From: Brevibacterium antiquum
Lineage (GTDB): Bacteria; Actinomycetota; Actinomycetes; Actinomycetales; Brevibacteriaceae
Direction of reading: 5' to 3'
Assembly: GCF_016107655.1 (NCBI RefSeq)
Contig: NZ_JABASX010000008.1
Span: 184,542 to 248,541, forward strand
Length of the DNA stretch: 64,000 nucleotides
The translations under genes were made by a program, and so were the position numbers. Under the pieces are notes generated by a model, which was not told the origin of the DNA, did not search any database, and saw only the letters and a program-made list of their open reading frames with translations. Below are positions 14,557-24,476 of this stretch, piece by piece. Positions within the stretch are counted from its first letter, which is position 1. Every line of letters begins with the position of its first letter.

Positions 14557-15944
14557 ACCTGAGCCTGCCAATCTGCTCGTGCGTGTCCGCTGGTCCAGGG
14601 CAGCCAGACGCTGATGCGCGTGCCCTCCCCGCTCGCCGAGGTGATCTCGAAGGTTCCGTCGAGGAGCTTGGTCCTCTCCCGCATCCCGATGAGTCCGGTG
14701 CCCGAGTAGTAGTCTCGCCCGAGGCTCGCATTGTCGGTTCCGTGGCCGTCGTCGCCGATCTCGATGTGCAGGAACTCGCCGTCACGGAAGACTCTGACGT
14801 TCGCCTGGGTGGCGTGAGCGTGGCGGACCACATTCGTCAGCGCCTCCTGCACGATCCGATAGGCGGCCGCATCGGCGGCACTGCCGGGGGTCTCTCGAGT
14901 CCCGTCGGCTCGAACTTCGCGCGTGTCATCGAGGTGGATGGATGATCGGCCCGTCATCGCGGCGATGAGGGCCGGCAGATCGTCGAGGCCGGGCACTGGG
15001 GCCAGCGGCTCGGCCGTGCCTTCGCCGACTGTATCTTCGCCGACACTGGCTGTGTCGGGGTCGGCGGCGTCCGAGCGCATCGTGTGGAGCACGGAGCGGA
15101 CCTCGTTGAGTCCCGTTCGGCTCAGCTCCTTGATGGCAGCGAGCGCACGCCTGGCCTGCTCAGGGTCGCGGTCGATGAGGTGTTCGCCCACACCGGCCTG
15201 CACGTTGATCTGAGACAGCGAATGGCCCAGCACATCGTGCAGGTCTCTGGCGATGCGCAGCCTTTCGGCCTCAATCACCTCATGGTGCCGGTCCCGAGCC
15301 TCCTCGGCCGCGATCCTCCTGCCCTCGCGCCTGCGCCGGGCGAAAGCTCCGATGCCCAGAGTAATGAGCAGACCGATCGTCGCAGAGGCCACACGCCCCA
15401 CCGACCAGTCGACGTCGAAGAAGGAGCCGAGCAGCAGGGCACCCAACCAGACACCGGAGGCCGAGGCTATGGCCCAGATCTGGTGACCGCGGACCATGGC
15501 CACGACGAGAGCGAAGAGGAACGCCGCATAGAACGGTGTCATCTCAGGCCCGGTCAGCCCCTGCGCCCACATCCCGCCCGGCCCCTCCCCAGACCAGGAC
15601 CGATTGCGTGGACCGTGGGCCCACACACCGGAAAGGCTGGATCTGGCCACTGCGGACCACACGACAATGTCGACCAGCGTCAGTCCGGCGATGATCGCGA
15701 CTCTCGGGCCCGGCCAACGTGCGCACAGCAGGAAGATCATCGGGGACAGCAGGGCGACTGCGATGCGCACACCGCCGACCAGGGCATCGGCACCATCGTA
15801 CGTGGCCATGAACACGGCGAAGGGCAGCTGCAGCAGCAGGGCCAGGACGCTCAGTGCAACCAGGCGCAGTCGAGGTCGATGACGAACACGACGATCAGCA
15901 TCGGTCTCGCTCGCCTCGGCGGGGGCGCGCCTGGATCGGCTCAT
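14553..15944 (-). CDS. Sensor histidine kinase (HisKA_3 type)
   Basis: 463 residues. Five to six membrane segments lie between residues 28 and 202. They are followed by a dimerisation/phospho-acceptor helix with His236 in RIARDLHDVLGHSLSQ and an HATPase_c domain (EALTNVVRHAHA, DDGHGTD, GTGLIGMRERTKLLDG). The membrane part holds an extracytoplasmic Gly/Trp-rich stretch (about 105-135) that could be the sensory loop. It phosphorylates the downstream response regulator with which it overlaps. This is the DesK/LiaS-like class; the signal is unknown. Confidence 0.92.
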   Translation of the reverse strand: MSRSRRAPAEASETDADRRVRHRPRLRLVALSVLALLLQLPFAVFMATYDGADALVGGVRIAVALLSPMIFLLCARWPGPRVAIIAGLTLVDIVVWSAVARSSLSGVWAHGPRNRSWSGEGPGGMWAQGLTGPEMTPFYAAFLFALVVAMVRGHQIWAIASASGVWLGALLLGSFFDVDWSVGRVASATIGLLITLGIGAFARRRREGRRIAAEEARDRHHEVIEAERLRIARDLHDVLGHSLSQINVQAGVGEHLIDRDPEQARRALAAIKELSRTGLNEVRSVLHTMRSDAADPDTASVGEDTVGEGTAEPLAPVPGLDDLPALIAAMTGRSSIHLDDTREVRADGTRETPGSAADAAAYRIVQEALTNVVRHAHATQANVRVFRDGEFLHIEIGDDGHGTDNASLGRDYYSGTGLIGMRERTKLLDGTFEITSASGEGTRISVWLPWTSGHARADWQAQV

Positions 15945-16036
15945 CCTCCGATCCTAGTCACTGCCGCCGGATTCGGCGTCGTACCAAGGGAGTATCCGAC
16001 CGGACTACCCACGGAGTACAGCTGCCCGGGAGAACC

Positions 16037-16618
16037 TCAGAGGATCTGGTCGACGAGGCCGAAGTCCCGGGCCGCCTGCGCATCGAGGACGAGGTCCCGG
16101 TCGAGGTCGTCATGGATCTGCTCCATGCTGCGCCCGGTCCCCTGCGCCAGCATCGCCTCGACCTCCCGTCGTTGTCGGGCGATCTCGTCGGCAGCGACGA
16201 TGAGATCGGGGATTGCCCCGCGTGCACCCTCGGCATGGGGTTGGCGCAGAACCGCACGAGCGTGTCCGAGCATCGAGCGCTGACCGGGCTCTCCGGCGGC
16301 CAAGAGCACCGCGGCATCAGCGGCCGCCTGCCCCACACAGATGGTCGCCACCGGTGCCCCGATGTGCTGCATCGCGTCGTAGATGGCGGTCATGGCCGTC
16401 AGCGATCCGCCCGGTGAGTTGATGTACATCTGGATCGGAAGTTCGCGACTGCTCGCCTCGAGGTGGAGCAGCTGCGCGATGACAGTGTTGGCCACCCCGT
16501 CGTCGATCGGCACGCCCAGGTAGATGATGCGGTTGCCCAGCAGGTGGGAATACACGTCGACGATCTTCTCCCCACCGCCCGAGCGGTCAACGACATTCGG
16601 AATCGTGTACTGGCTCAT
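16037..16618 (-). CDS. ClpP-like subunit lacking catalytic Ser and His
   Basis: 193 residues with a full ClpP fold: INSPGGSLTAMTAIYDAM handle region, CVGQAA and DRDLVLDAQAARDFGLVDQIL. The catalytic Ser of the GQAAS motif is Ala100 (GQAAADAAVLL, codon GCT where TCT would give Ser). The catalytic His of the HQP motif is Arg125 (AVLRQP, CGC for CAC). Only the third-triad Asp175 remains. It should assemble but not cut. The ATG overlaps the stop of the active ClpP gene (ATGA). Mixed tetradecamers with an inactive ring or subunit are known for several ClpP families. The role here is probably structural or regulatory. Confidence 0.88.
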   Translation of the reverse strand: MSQYTIPNVVDRSGGGEKIVDVYSHLLGNRIIYLGVPIDDGVANTVIAQLLHLEASSRELPIQMYINSPGGSLTAMTAIYDAMQHIGAPVATICVGQAAADAAVLLAAGEPGQRSMLGHARAVLRQPHAEGARGAIPDLIVAADEIARQRREVEAMLAQGTGRSMEQIHDDLDRDLVLDAQAARDFGLVDQIL

Positions 16619-17259
16619 GGCGCACCGATCCCGCCGCGCAGATCGGCTGGGGAGTCGACGACGCGGTCGATGAGCCCGTAGTCGAGTGCCTGCTTCGCGG
16701 TGAACCACCGATCACGTAGGGAATCCTCGAAGATGCGCTCATATGTCTTCCCCGTCGCCTCGGCGATGCGGTGCAGGACCGAATCGCGGACGTTGCGCAG
16801 ATCCCCGGACTGCAGTTCGATGTCGGCGGCGGCACCCCCGATGCCTGCCGATCCCTGGTGCAGGAGGATCCTGGCATGGGGCAGGGCGAGTCGTCTGCCG
16901 GGTGTGCCCATCATGAGCACGAACTGCCCCGCCGAGGCGGCCCACCCGAACGCCACCGTGACCACATCATTGGGCAGAGTTTCGATCGTGTCGGCGATCG
17001 CGTGCATCATCGGCACCGACCCGCCGGGTGAGTTGATCCACAGGTGGATGTCGCTGTGGGGATCCTCGGCGGAGAGGAGGACGAGGCGGGAGATGATCTC
17101 CATGCCGTTCTCATCACGCAGCTCCCCGTTGAAGACAACCGAGCGGTAGGCGTAGAGCATTCTCTGGGATTCGGGGATGGACGTCGGTGTGGGGGCGTCC
17201 TCCGGGTCGCCCCACCTCGGCGGGACTGGGACATTTCTGGTGTCGATTCGTCTGTTCAT
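16615..17259 (-). CDS. clpP: ATP-dependent Clp protease proteolytic subunit (catalytically complete)
   Basis: 214 residues. The triad is complete: Ser109 in FGWAASAGQF, His134 in ARILLHQG and Asp183 in SLRDRWF. The N-terminal extension of about 30 residues (RWGDPEDAPTPTSIP) is longer than in most ClpPs. The ATG at 17257-17259 is used because the upstream in-frame residues do not align. It is followed by the degenerate subunit with a four-base overlap, so the two are made together. This pair looks like an accessory set (compare Streptomyces clpP3/clpP4), not the housekeeping clpP1P2-clpX operon, because clpX and tig are absent. Confidence 0.92.
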   Translation of the reverse strand: MNRRIDTRNVPVPPRWGDPEDAPTPTSIPESQRMLYAYRSVVFNGELRDENGMEIISRLVLLSAEDPHSDIHLWINSPGGSVPMMHAIADTIETLPNDVVTVAFGWAASAGQFVLMMGTPGRRLALPHARILLHQGSAGIGGAAADIELQSGDLRNVRDSVLHRIAEATGKTYERIFEDSLRDRWFTAKQALDYGLIDRVVDSPADLRGGIGAP

Positions 17260-17322
17260 GTCACCACTGTGGCTCTCGCTGCGCCGGGCGGGAAGGTGTT
17301 TCTGCTCCAAGCGGGAGTCTGC

Positions 17323-17333
17323 CGCTGTGAGCG
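17323..17333. promoter_or_regulatory. ClgR/PopR-like operator candidate upstream of the clpP pair
   Basis: CGCTGTGAGCG fits the CGC-N5-GCG core recognised by ClgR-type activators and sits in a longer CCGCT/AGCGG inverted repeat, 64 bp before the clpP start. A ClgR-like gene is nearby. The match is short, so chance is possible in GC-rich DNA. Confidence 0.4.
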
Positions 17334-17413
17334 GACAGTGCCGCTTTCCCAGACGACGTGCAGTGCCGTCGTGATAAAATCAAGCGACGATTTCAACGGG
17401 AAGGTCGACCGGA

Positions 17414-17719
17414 ATGCTGCTGAACCTGTGGATGACAGTTCAGTTCATCGTGGTGCTGTTGAGCGCCGATGTCGATTCGGTCATTCCCCAGTCGTCCATG
17501 CATCTGATCGTCCTCGTGCTTCTGGGCGCGGTGCTGCTGTCACCGGTGGCGCCTTGGGCAGCAAACGCTCTCGTCAGGACTCTGTCCCTGGCTCCCCACG
17601 GTCCCTGGATGCGACGCGAACGAACCGACGTTCGCGAATTCCGCATACCTGAGGAACCCGGGACTCCGGGCACCGCACAAGCCAGAGCCCCCTCCTTCGT
17701 CGTTCGCTCCTTCGCCTGA
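17414..17719 (+). CDS. Small membrane protein preceding yidC (DUF6412-like)
   Basis: 101 residues. Two hydrophobic segments (about residues 3-18 and 30-57) are followed by a basic, Pro-rich cytoplasmic tail. GGGAAGG precedes the ATG. I recall DUF6412 proteins as small membrane proteins directly upstream of a second yidC in actinobacteria, and position and shape fit. Function unknown; a role as accessory to the insertase is inference. It is divergent from the clpP pair. Confidence 0.6.
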   Translation: MLLNLWMTVQFIVVLLSADVDSVIPQSSMHLIVLVLLGAVLLSPVAPWAANALVRTLSLAPHGPWMRRERTDVREFRIPEEPGTPGTAQARAPSFVVRSFA

Positions 17720-17893
17720 ACGACGACTTGATCGCCGTGCCCCGAGGCACGGTCTCTGACGTCACTCCTGCCTGCTCCCTGAGAGCCTGCCCGTGTGTCG
17801 CCATGCGTCGTTGAGTCAATGAACCCCATGACGACATCACCACTGCTGCCTGCATGCTTATGCGCATCGGCGGCGCCCAGGAGGGCACTCACC

Positions 17894-18709
17894 ATGAACA
17901 TCTACGAATTTCCACCCATTGAACTGCTCGTCAACGCCGCCTATTGGGTCGTCACCTGGCTCTCGACCCTGCTCGAACCACTGGCGGGCAGCGCAAGCGC
18001 CGCGCTGGCCATCGTGGTGCTCACGCTCGTCATACGCGCCGTCCTCATCCCCGTGGGCCTGTCACAGGTCAGAGCCGGAAACACGCGACGTCGGCTGGCA
18101 CCGAAGATCTCCGAGCTGCAGTCCCGACACAAGAAGAATCCCGAGCTCATGCAGCAGAAGATCATGGAGCTCTACAAGGAGGAGAAGGCCTCCCCGATGG
18201 CCGGCTGCCTGCCCGTGCTCGCTCAGATGCCGGTACTCATGGCCGTCTACGGCATCTTCATCCAATCCACGATCGGCGGGCATGCGAATGAGCTCCTCAA
18301 TCATTCGCTGCTGGGCATCCCCCTCAATGCCGGCTTCGTCGGTCTCCTGGGTGGCGGGGATCTGACGGTGGTCAGTACTGCGGTCTTCGCCGTCATCGTC
18401 GTGATCATCACTGTCGTCGCCGCCCTGTCGCGGCATCTCCTGACCCCCGACATGCCGCAGACGCCGCCGGTCCAGGCTTCCACCACCGATCGACCCGCTA
18501 TGCCGGACCTCTCCGGCGTGACCAGGGTGCTGAGCTTCATGCCGTTCATGACGGCGGTCATCGCCCTGTTCGTGCCGCTGGCGGCCACCCTCTATCTCAT
18601 GACGACGACGGCATGGACCTTGGCAGAGCGTCTCGTACTCAACCGTGCCTTCAAAGTTGACGAGCAGGACGGGACCCAGCAGAAGATTCAGAGCAGCTCG
18701 GCTGCCTGA
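17894..18709 (+). CDS. yidC: YidC/Oxa1 family membrane protein insertase
   Basis: 271 residues. It starts at the ATG at 17894 after AGGAGG; upstream in-frame codons do not resemble the family. Features of YidC are present: a membrane segment with the conserved Arg in the hydrophilic groove (VIRAVLIPVGLSQVRAG), the cytoplasmic helical hairpin (RRLAPKISELQSRHKKNPELMQQKIMELY) and the motif SPMAGCLPVLAQMPVLMAVYGIF. Three further membrane segments follow. It lacks the rnpA-yidC-jag context of the housekeeping copy, so it is likely an accessory insertase. The short Lys-poor tail is typical of such paralogues. Confidence 0.9.
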   Translation: MNIYEFPPIELLVNAAYWVVTWLSTLLEPLAGSASAALAIVVLTLVIRAVLIPVGLSQVRAGNTRRRLAPKISELQSRHKKNPELMQQKIMELYKEEKASPMAGCLPVLAQMPVLMAVYGIFIQSTIGGHANELLNHSLLGIPLNAGFVGLLGGGDLTVVSTAVFAVIVVIITVVAALSRHLLTPDMPQTPPVQASTTDRPAMPDLSGVTRVLSFMPFMTAVIALFVPLAATLYLMTTTAWTLAERLVLNRAFKVDEQDGTQQKIQSSSAA

Positions 18710-18744
18710 AGAGATTGTCAGGCTGATGGCCTAGCATCTGCGAC

Positions 18745-19374
18745 ATGAGCACACATCGAGACCTCGCGCGCCGCCTGGTGGATGAGCACGGTCGCACATT
18801 CGCAGCCGAGGCGGCAATCACGTTGCGGGACAAACCCGCTCCGCTGTGGCAGCTCCTCGTTCTCAGCCTGCTGCTGTCGACGCGGATCAGCTCTGATATC
18901 GCCATCGGAACTGCACGTGAACTCTTCTCCACTGGGTGGAGGACGCCCCAGCGCCTGCGCGAGAGCACGTGGCAGCAGCGAGTCGATGCGCTGGGGCGCG
19001 GAGGCTATCGCCGGTATGACGAGAGCACTGCGACCCGCCTGGACGAGGCAGCCGCACTCCTCATCGATCGGTGGAACGGTGACCTTCGGCGTCTGCGCGA
19101 CGAGGCCGATAACGACGCTGCTCGAGTCTCGACGCTCCTGCAGGAGTTCACCGGGATCGGTCCCACCGGAGCCAGCATCTTCCTGCGTGAGGCGCAGCAG
19201 GTGTGGCCCGAGGTCGGACCGTTCACCGACAAGCTCGTTCACAAGGGAGCCAAGAACGCTGGCCTGCCCGAAGATACCGACGAACTGGCCGAACTGGTCG
19301 CCGGGAACGAGTTCGCGAATCTGGCCGCGGCACTCGTGAGAGTGGCTCAGAACCCTGGCCTCCTCGACGGCTGA
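18745..19374 (+). CDS. HhH-GPD family DNA glycosylase-like protein (endonuclease III-related)
   Basis: 209 residues, all helical. The helix-hairpin-helix is LLQEFTGIGPTGASIFLRE (about residues 132-150), followed by GPFTDKLVHKGAK. The N-terminal LWQLLVLSLLLSTRISSDIAIGTAREL resembles the first helices of endonuclease III. The catalytic Lys expected inside the hairpin of Nth is not seen (TGIGPTGAS), and the C-terminal 4Fe-4S Cys motif is missing. The activity is therefore uncertain; it may be a monofunctional glycosylase. The bidirectional terminator at 19405-19440 follows. Confidence 0.75.
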   Translation: MSTHRDLARRLVDEHGRTFAAEAAITLRDKPAPLWQLLVLSLLLSTRISSDIAIGTARELFSTGWRTPQRLRESTWQQRVDALGRGGYRRYDESTATRLDEAAALLIDRWNGDLRRLRDEADNDAARVSTLLQEFTGIGPTGASIFLREAQQVWPEVGPFTDKLVHKGAKNAGLPEDTDELAELVAGNEFANLAAALVRVAQNPGLLDG

Positions 19375-19404
19375 CCCCGGTCACGCGGGCGAAGGACAGA
19401 AGAA

Positions 19405-19440
19405 GGCCCGGGCCGGAGGAAGAATCCTCCGGCCCGGGCC
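19405..19440. terminator. Bidirectional terminator between convergent genes
   Basis: A perfect 16-bp GC-rich stem (19405-19420 with 19425-19440) closes a four-base loop AGAA. It lies between the stop codons of the glycosylase-like gene and the ClpC-like gene. Confidence 0.85.
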
Positions 19441-19474
19441 CGCTCGTCGATTGAGCTCGCAGACAGCCTCTGAC

Positions 19475-22027
19475 TCAGGCTGCCACGGGGACCTCGGCAG
19501 AGCCCGCGATCACGTGCAGCGCTCCGTCTTCGACGGTGGCGCTGACGGTTCCGCCCTCTGACACCGCGTCGTTGACGAGGAGGTCAGCGATGCGGTCGTC
19601 GAGCTCACGCTGGATCACACGCCGCAGCGGACGAGCACCGAACTCGGGTTCGTACCCGGCATCAGCAAGCCATTCCACAGCATCCTCGGACACGCTCAGG
19701 CTGATGTCCTGGTGCGCCAGGCGCTGCACCGACTGCTCCAGCTGGAGACGGACGATGACGCGCAGCTGCTCACGGTCGAGCCGCGAGAACATCACGGTCT
19801 CGTCGATCCGGTTGAGGAACTCGGGGCGCATGACTTCCTTGAGCTTGCCCATCACCTTCGCCCTCAGGTCCTTCTCGGTGACCTTCGCATCGGTGGAGCT
19901 GAAGCCCAGCGGGGTGCTGCCGGCCATGAACTCGGAGCCCAGATTGCTCGTCATGATGACGACGGTGTTCCGGAAGTCCACGGTTCGCCCCTGTCCGTCG
20001 GTCAGACGACCGTCGTCGAGGACCTGGAGCAGCAGATTGAATGCGTCCGGGTGCGCCTTCTCGACCTCGTCGAGCAGGATCACCGAGTACGGCTTCCGCC
20101 GGACCTGTTCGGTGAGCTGACCGGCTTCGTCGTAACCGACGTAGCCGGGAGGCGAACCCACCAGGCGCGATACGGTGTGACGCTCGCCGAACTCACTCAT
20201 ATCGAACCGGATCATCGCCGACTCGTCATCGAACAGGGTCGCTGCCAGAGACTTGGCCAGCTCCGTCTTGCCCACGCCCGTGGGGCCCAGGAACAGGAAA
20301 CTGCCGATGGGACGGTTCGGGTCCCCCATGCCCATCTGTGACCGGCGAACGGCCTTGGACACTGCTGTCACCGCATCGTCCTGGCCGATGACACGACCAT
20401 GCAGGACCTCCTCGAGCTGGGCCAGTTTTGTCTTCTGTCCCTGAGTCATGTTCCCCGCCGGTATTCCGGTGGCACGGGACACGACCTGTGCGATCTGGTC
20501 GGCGTCGACGACGCCGGGATTGGCGTCGGCCCCAGCCTGCACCGTGTCTTCGTCCGGGTTCTCGGCTGCATGCAGCTTCTCCCCAAGACTCATGATCTCG
20601 TCGCGGAGTTCTCCGGCGCGCTCATAGTTCTCTTCGCCGATGGCGGTGCTCTTCTCGGTTTCGAGCCGCTCGATCTCCGTCCGCAGAGCCTGGGCATCGA
20701 TCTTGGGCCCACGACGCAGCGAAAGACGAGCCCCCGCCTGATCGATGAGGTCGATCGCCTTGTCCGGCAGGAACCTGTCGTTGATGTAGCGATCGGAGAG
20801 CTCCACCGAGGCGCGGATCGCCTCAGGTGTGTACGTCACGTTGTGGTGCTCGGCGTAACGGCCCTTGAGCCCCTCGAGGATCGCTACAGCATCCTCGATG
20901 TTCGGTTCTCCGATCCGCACCGGCTGGAACCGACGTTCGAGAGCTGTGTCCTTCTCGATCGTGCGGTATTCCTTGAGCGTGGTCGCGCCCAGCAGGTGCA
21001 GATCTCCTCGGGCCAGCCTGGGCTTGAGGATGTTGCCGGCGTCCATCGAGTTGGATTCGCCGTTGCCGCCAGCACCGACGAGGGTGTGGAGCTCGTCGAC
21101 GAAGACGATCATCTCGCCATCTTCGGCGATCTCATCGAGTGCGCCTGTCAGACGCTCCTCGAAGTCGCCGCGGTAGCGTGTGCCCGCGAGCATTCCCGGC
21201 AGGTCGAGTGCGATGACTCGTTTGCCGGAGAGCTGAGCCGGGATCTCGCCGCTGTGGATGGCCTGAGCCAGTCCTTCGGCGATCGCTGTCTTGCCGACGC
21301 CTGCCTCGCCGAGGAGCACCGGGTTGTTCTTGGTGCGACGGGCCAGGATCTCGATCGTCTCCTGAATCTCATCAGCACGTCCGATCACCGGGTCGAGATC
21401 ACCATCGGCTGCCAGAGCCGTGAGATCCGTCCCGAAGCGCTGGAGCATGGTCTCTTCCGACTGCCCGGCTCCGGGACCGCCTTGCGGATCGCCGGCCTCA
21501 GCAGCCTCGGCTCCGGCCTGCAGCCGCTCCTGCGTCACGCCCGCCTGGGCGAGGATGCGACCGGCAGGCATCTCGTGGTTGAGCACAAAGGCGAAGAACA
21601 GGTGCTCCGGGTCGACGTAGGTCGAGCCGAATGCCCGCGCTACCTGGTAGGCATCAAGGAGGGCACGCTGACCGGAACCGGTCAGGGTCAATGCTCCCTC
21701 GGGTTTCGTGCTCGAGGATGCGGGCAGGCGCTCCTCAACGGCGTGGGCGACCTGTTCGGGGTCCGCGCCAGCTTGGCGAATCGCCGAGATGCCGGGTTCG
21801 GTCTCTGCCATCGTGCGCAGAATGTGCAGGGCGTCGACCTCCGACTGACCGTGCTCTCTGGCATAGTCAGCGGCGTTGTCGATGACCTCGTGACTGCGCT
21901 TGCTCAGCAGCTTGTTGATGTCGACGCTGCGCCCCTGGCGGGCGCCCTGTTGTCCTTGCAGAAAACGGGCAAGGAACTCGTCGAATGAATCTCCGCCAGA
22001 GCCGGCGGATCCGAAGAACGTAGCCAA
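19475..22027 (-). CDS. ClpC-type AAA+ unfoldase with ClpP-docking loop
   Basis: 850 residues from a TTG at 22025-22027 that has a perfect AGGAGG five bases ahead. A Gly/Ser-rich leader with [13 protein letters not shown] precedes a double Clp_N domain (about 35-175). AAA-1 has Walker A GEAGVGKT at 240-247 and Walker B VFVDELH. The middle domain is short and contains a UVR-like motif ([14 protein letters not shown]), so this is ClpC-like, not ClpB. AAA-2 has GPTGVGKT and [11 protein letters not shown]. The loop TPLGF after MTSNLG matches the LGF tripeptide that docks on ClpP. A HAIR operator upstream predicts heat-shock control by HspR. It may serve the nearby ClpP pair. Confidence 0.92.
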   Translation of the reverse strand: MATFFGSAGSGGDSFDEFLARFLQGQQGARQGRSVDINKLLSKRSHEVIDNAADYAREHGQSEVDALHILRTMAETEPGISAIRQAGADPEQVAHAVEERLPASSSTKPEGALTLTGSGQRALLDAYQVARAFGSTYVDPEHLFFAFVLNHEMPAGRILAQAGVTQERLQAGAEAAEAGDPQGGPGAGQSEETMLQRFGTDLTALAADGDLDPVIGRADEIQETIEILARRTKNNPVLLGEAGVGKTAIAEGLAQAIHSGEIPAQLSGKRVIALDLPGMLAGTRYRGDFEERLTGALDEIAEDGEMIVFVDELHTLVGAGGNGESNSMDAGNILKPRLARGDLHLLGATTLKEYRTIEKDTALERRFQPVRIGEPNIEDAVAILEGLKGRYAEHHNVTYTPEAIRASVELSDRYINDRFLPDKAIDLIDQAGARLSLRRGPKIDAQALRTEIERLETEKSTAIGEENYERAGELRDEIMSLGEKLHAAENPDEDTVQAGADANPGVVDADQIAQVVSRATGIPAGNMTQGQKTKLAQLEEVLHGRVIGQDDAVTAVSKAVRRSQMGMGDPNRPIGSFLFLGPTGVGKTELAKSLAATLFDDESAMIRFDMSEFGERHTVSRLVGSPPGYVGYDEAGQLTEQVRRKPYSVILLDEVEKAHPDAFNLLLQVLDDGRLTDGQGRTVDFRNTVVIMTSNLGSEFMAGSTPLGFSSTDAKVTEKDLRAKVMGKLKEVMRPEFLNRIDETVMFSRLDREQLRVIVRLQLEQSVQRLAHQDISLSVSEDAVEWLADAGYEPEFGARPLRRVIQRELDDRIADLLVNDAVSEGGTVSATVEDGALHVIAGSAEVPVAA

Positions 22028-22046
22028 TCTGACCTCCTGTCGAAAG

Positions 22047-22065
22047 TTGAGCCTATACGACTCAA
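22047..22065. promoter_or_regulatory. HAIR operator (HspR binding site)
   Basis: TTGAGCCTATACGACTCAA fits CTTGAGT-N7-ACTCAAG with the correct seven-base spacing; one inner base differs and the outermost pair is lost. It lies 20 bp before the TTG start of the ClpC-like gene, so HspR bound here would block transcription initiation or early elongation. Confidence 0.75.
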
Positions 22066-22117
22066 TCAACGACGAAGGCGGTGGTCTTATTCCCGAGTGC
22101 CGACTTCGACTCCCCGA

Positions 22118-22975
<858 letters not shown>

Positions 22976-23644
22976 TCAGAACGCGAGTTCTCCCCCGGGA
23001 CCGCGCAGGCGCGCACGCAATCGGCATTCCGGCCCCTCGACGACCTCGGTGTCACCAGCGTCGAGCACCTCGAGCACCTCCCGCGCCGCCTCGGGCTCCG
23101 GGGATTCCACACGGAATTCGAGCAGCTCCACGGAAGGGAGCGGCGCCTCGGCGGGGTGGGTCGACTCTCCCCAGTCGATGAGGAACGGCTGCGCACCGTC
23201 GTGCGGCAGGGGCGAGCGGGAGGTCAGCCGCCATTCGAGGAGGTCGCCCTCGGCGGTCTCCCGGGACATGTCCCTGACCTCACCGAAGTCGATGTCGGCG
23301 GAATTCGCACCGGCGACCTTCGCGAGGAAGGCATGTGGGTGGATCGCCCAGGTCTGCAGGGTCAGACCCTGCGCCAGATGTGCATCCAGCGGCAGGATGC
23401 CGTCTGCCGGTGGCTTCTGCTGTGCGTCCGGCCCCAGTATCTCAAGGTAGGCATGTGCGCCGGCGTCCCAGCCTGTTGGGGCAAGTCCGACAAGATAGTT
23501 CGCGGTTCCTCGGCCGGGGTGACTTCCTCCGGCGACGGGGCGGACCCCGGTGAGGCGCTCGAATTCAGCAACTCCAGCGTCGAGTTCAGGCACCGTGATG
23601 ATGAGGTGGTCAAGATTGGCGGGAATCGTACTCAGATCGTCCAT
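22976..23644 (-). CDS. Glyoxalase-like (VOC) domain protein, second of a tandem pair
   Basis: 222 residues of the Glyoxalase_3-like type. It starts DHLIITVPELDAGVAEFERLTGVRPVAGGSHPGRGTANY, then YLEILGPD, with a second-half repeat near VELLEFRVESPEP. It overlaps the upstream paralogue by 13 bp. The proteins share HPGxGTAN, YLEILGPD, WAIHP, DFGEV/DLGEV, RDM/HDM, LLEWRLT and QPFLIDW. VOC proteins use divalent metal to open, isomerise or dioxygenate small molecules; no substrate can be inferred. Confidence 0.82.
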   Translation of the reverse strand: MDDLSTIPANLDHLIITVPELDAGVAEFERLTGVRPVAGGSHPGRGTANYLVGLAPTGWDAGAHAYLEILGPDAQQKPPADGILPLDAHLAQGLTLQTWAIHPHAFLAKVAGANSADIDFGEVRDMSRETAEGDLLEWRLTSRSPLPHDGAQPFLIDWGESTHPAEAPLPSVELLEFRVESPEPEAAREVLEVLDAGDTEVVEGPECRLRARLRGPGGELAF

Positions 23645-24285
23645 GATCCACCGGGACCTTTCAGTGTGGCGTGCAGGGTTTCTGTGACTCCTGCCTCAAC
23701 CTCGATGGTAGCCCCCAAGGATCGCAGAACTCTGGATGTTGTGTCCACATCTGGGCTCGTCGCCCAGAACCGCTCGAGGCGAACAGTGGGCATCGCCTGC
23801 CGTGCGGGATGCACAGAATCCTTCCAATCGATGAGGAAGGGCTGAATTCCGCCCAGCGCCAGCGGTGTCCGCCTCGTCAGTCTCCATTCGAGAAGCGCGC
23901 CTTCGGGGGTGCGGCGGGTCATGTCGTGAACCTCGCCGAGGTCGATGTGCGGTTCGATTGATCGTGCGGCTGAGGTGACGAGTCCGTCGAAGTCGGCCGG
24001 GTGGATCGCCCACCGCTGCACAGTGGGCTCGGTGATCCCCGCCAGGCGCGAAGCCGCGAGGCCCGGATCCTGTTCGGGGTCGGGGCCGAGGATCTCAAGG
24101 TAGATATCGCGACCGGCCCCGGTACCGACCCCCTCGAGACCAAGCAGAGCATTGGCCGTGCCCAGGCCCGGATGAGCGCCACCCGGAATAGCCTCCACAC
24201 CAAGAATGCCGTGATATTGCTCAACACTTTCAGCGAGATTGGGCACGGCGATGACGAGATGATCGAATTCCGGAGGCAGTGACAT
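23632..24285 (-). CDS. Glyoxalase-like (VOC) domain protein, first of a tandem pair
   Basis: 217 residues, a clear paralogue of the adjacent downstream gene (shared motifs HPGLGTAN, IYLEILGPD, WAIHP, HDMTRRTPEG, LEWRLTRR, PFLIDW). The 13-bp overlap and the similarity suggest a tandem duplication and perhaps a heterodimer. The divergent ABC importer operon starts 190 bp away. I see nothing in that gap beyond expected promoter sequence. Confidence 0.82.
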   Translation of the reverse strand: MSLPPEFDHLVIAVPNLAESVEQYHGILGVEAIPGGAHPGLGTANALLGLEGVGTGAGRDIYLEILGPDPEQDPGLAASRLAGITEPTVQRWAIHPADFDGLVTSAARSIEPHIDLGEVHDMTRRTPEGALLEWRLTRRTPLALGGIQPFLIDWKDSVHPARQAMPTVRLERFWATSPDVDTTSRVLRSLGATIEVEAGVTETLHATLKGPGGSWTI

Positions 24286-24476
24286 GACTCAATGTTAAGC
24301 GATCAGATTGACGGTCAGCATGCCGATGCGCTTAACTCAAAACATGCAGATACTCCCAGAGGCCCGAATGCTGTGGCGTCGGATCCACATTGACCTCAAG
24401 AGGCTCACCAGCTCCAATTGTTGAGCACCTGACCACACCCCCCGTTCGGTTTCATCTGCACAAAGGACCACATTCC

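Noticed and set aside
24286..24476. A riboswitch in the leader of the ABC importer operon
   Set aside because: I looked for conserved aptamer cores and terminator-antiterminator pairs in this leader and saw none that I could support.
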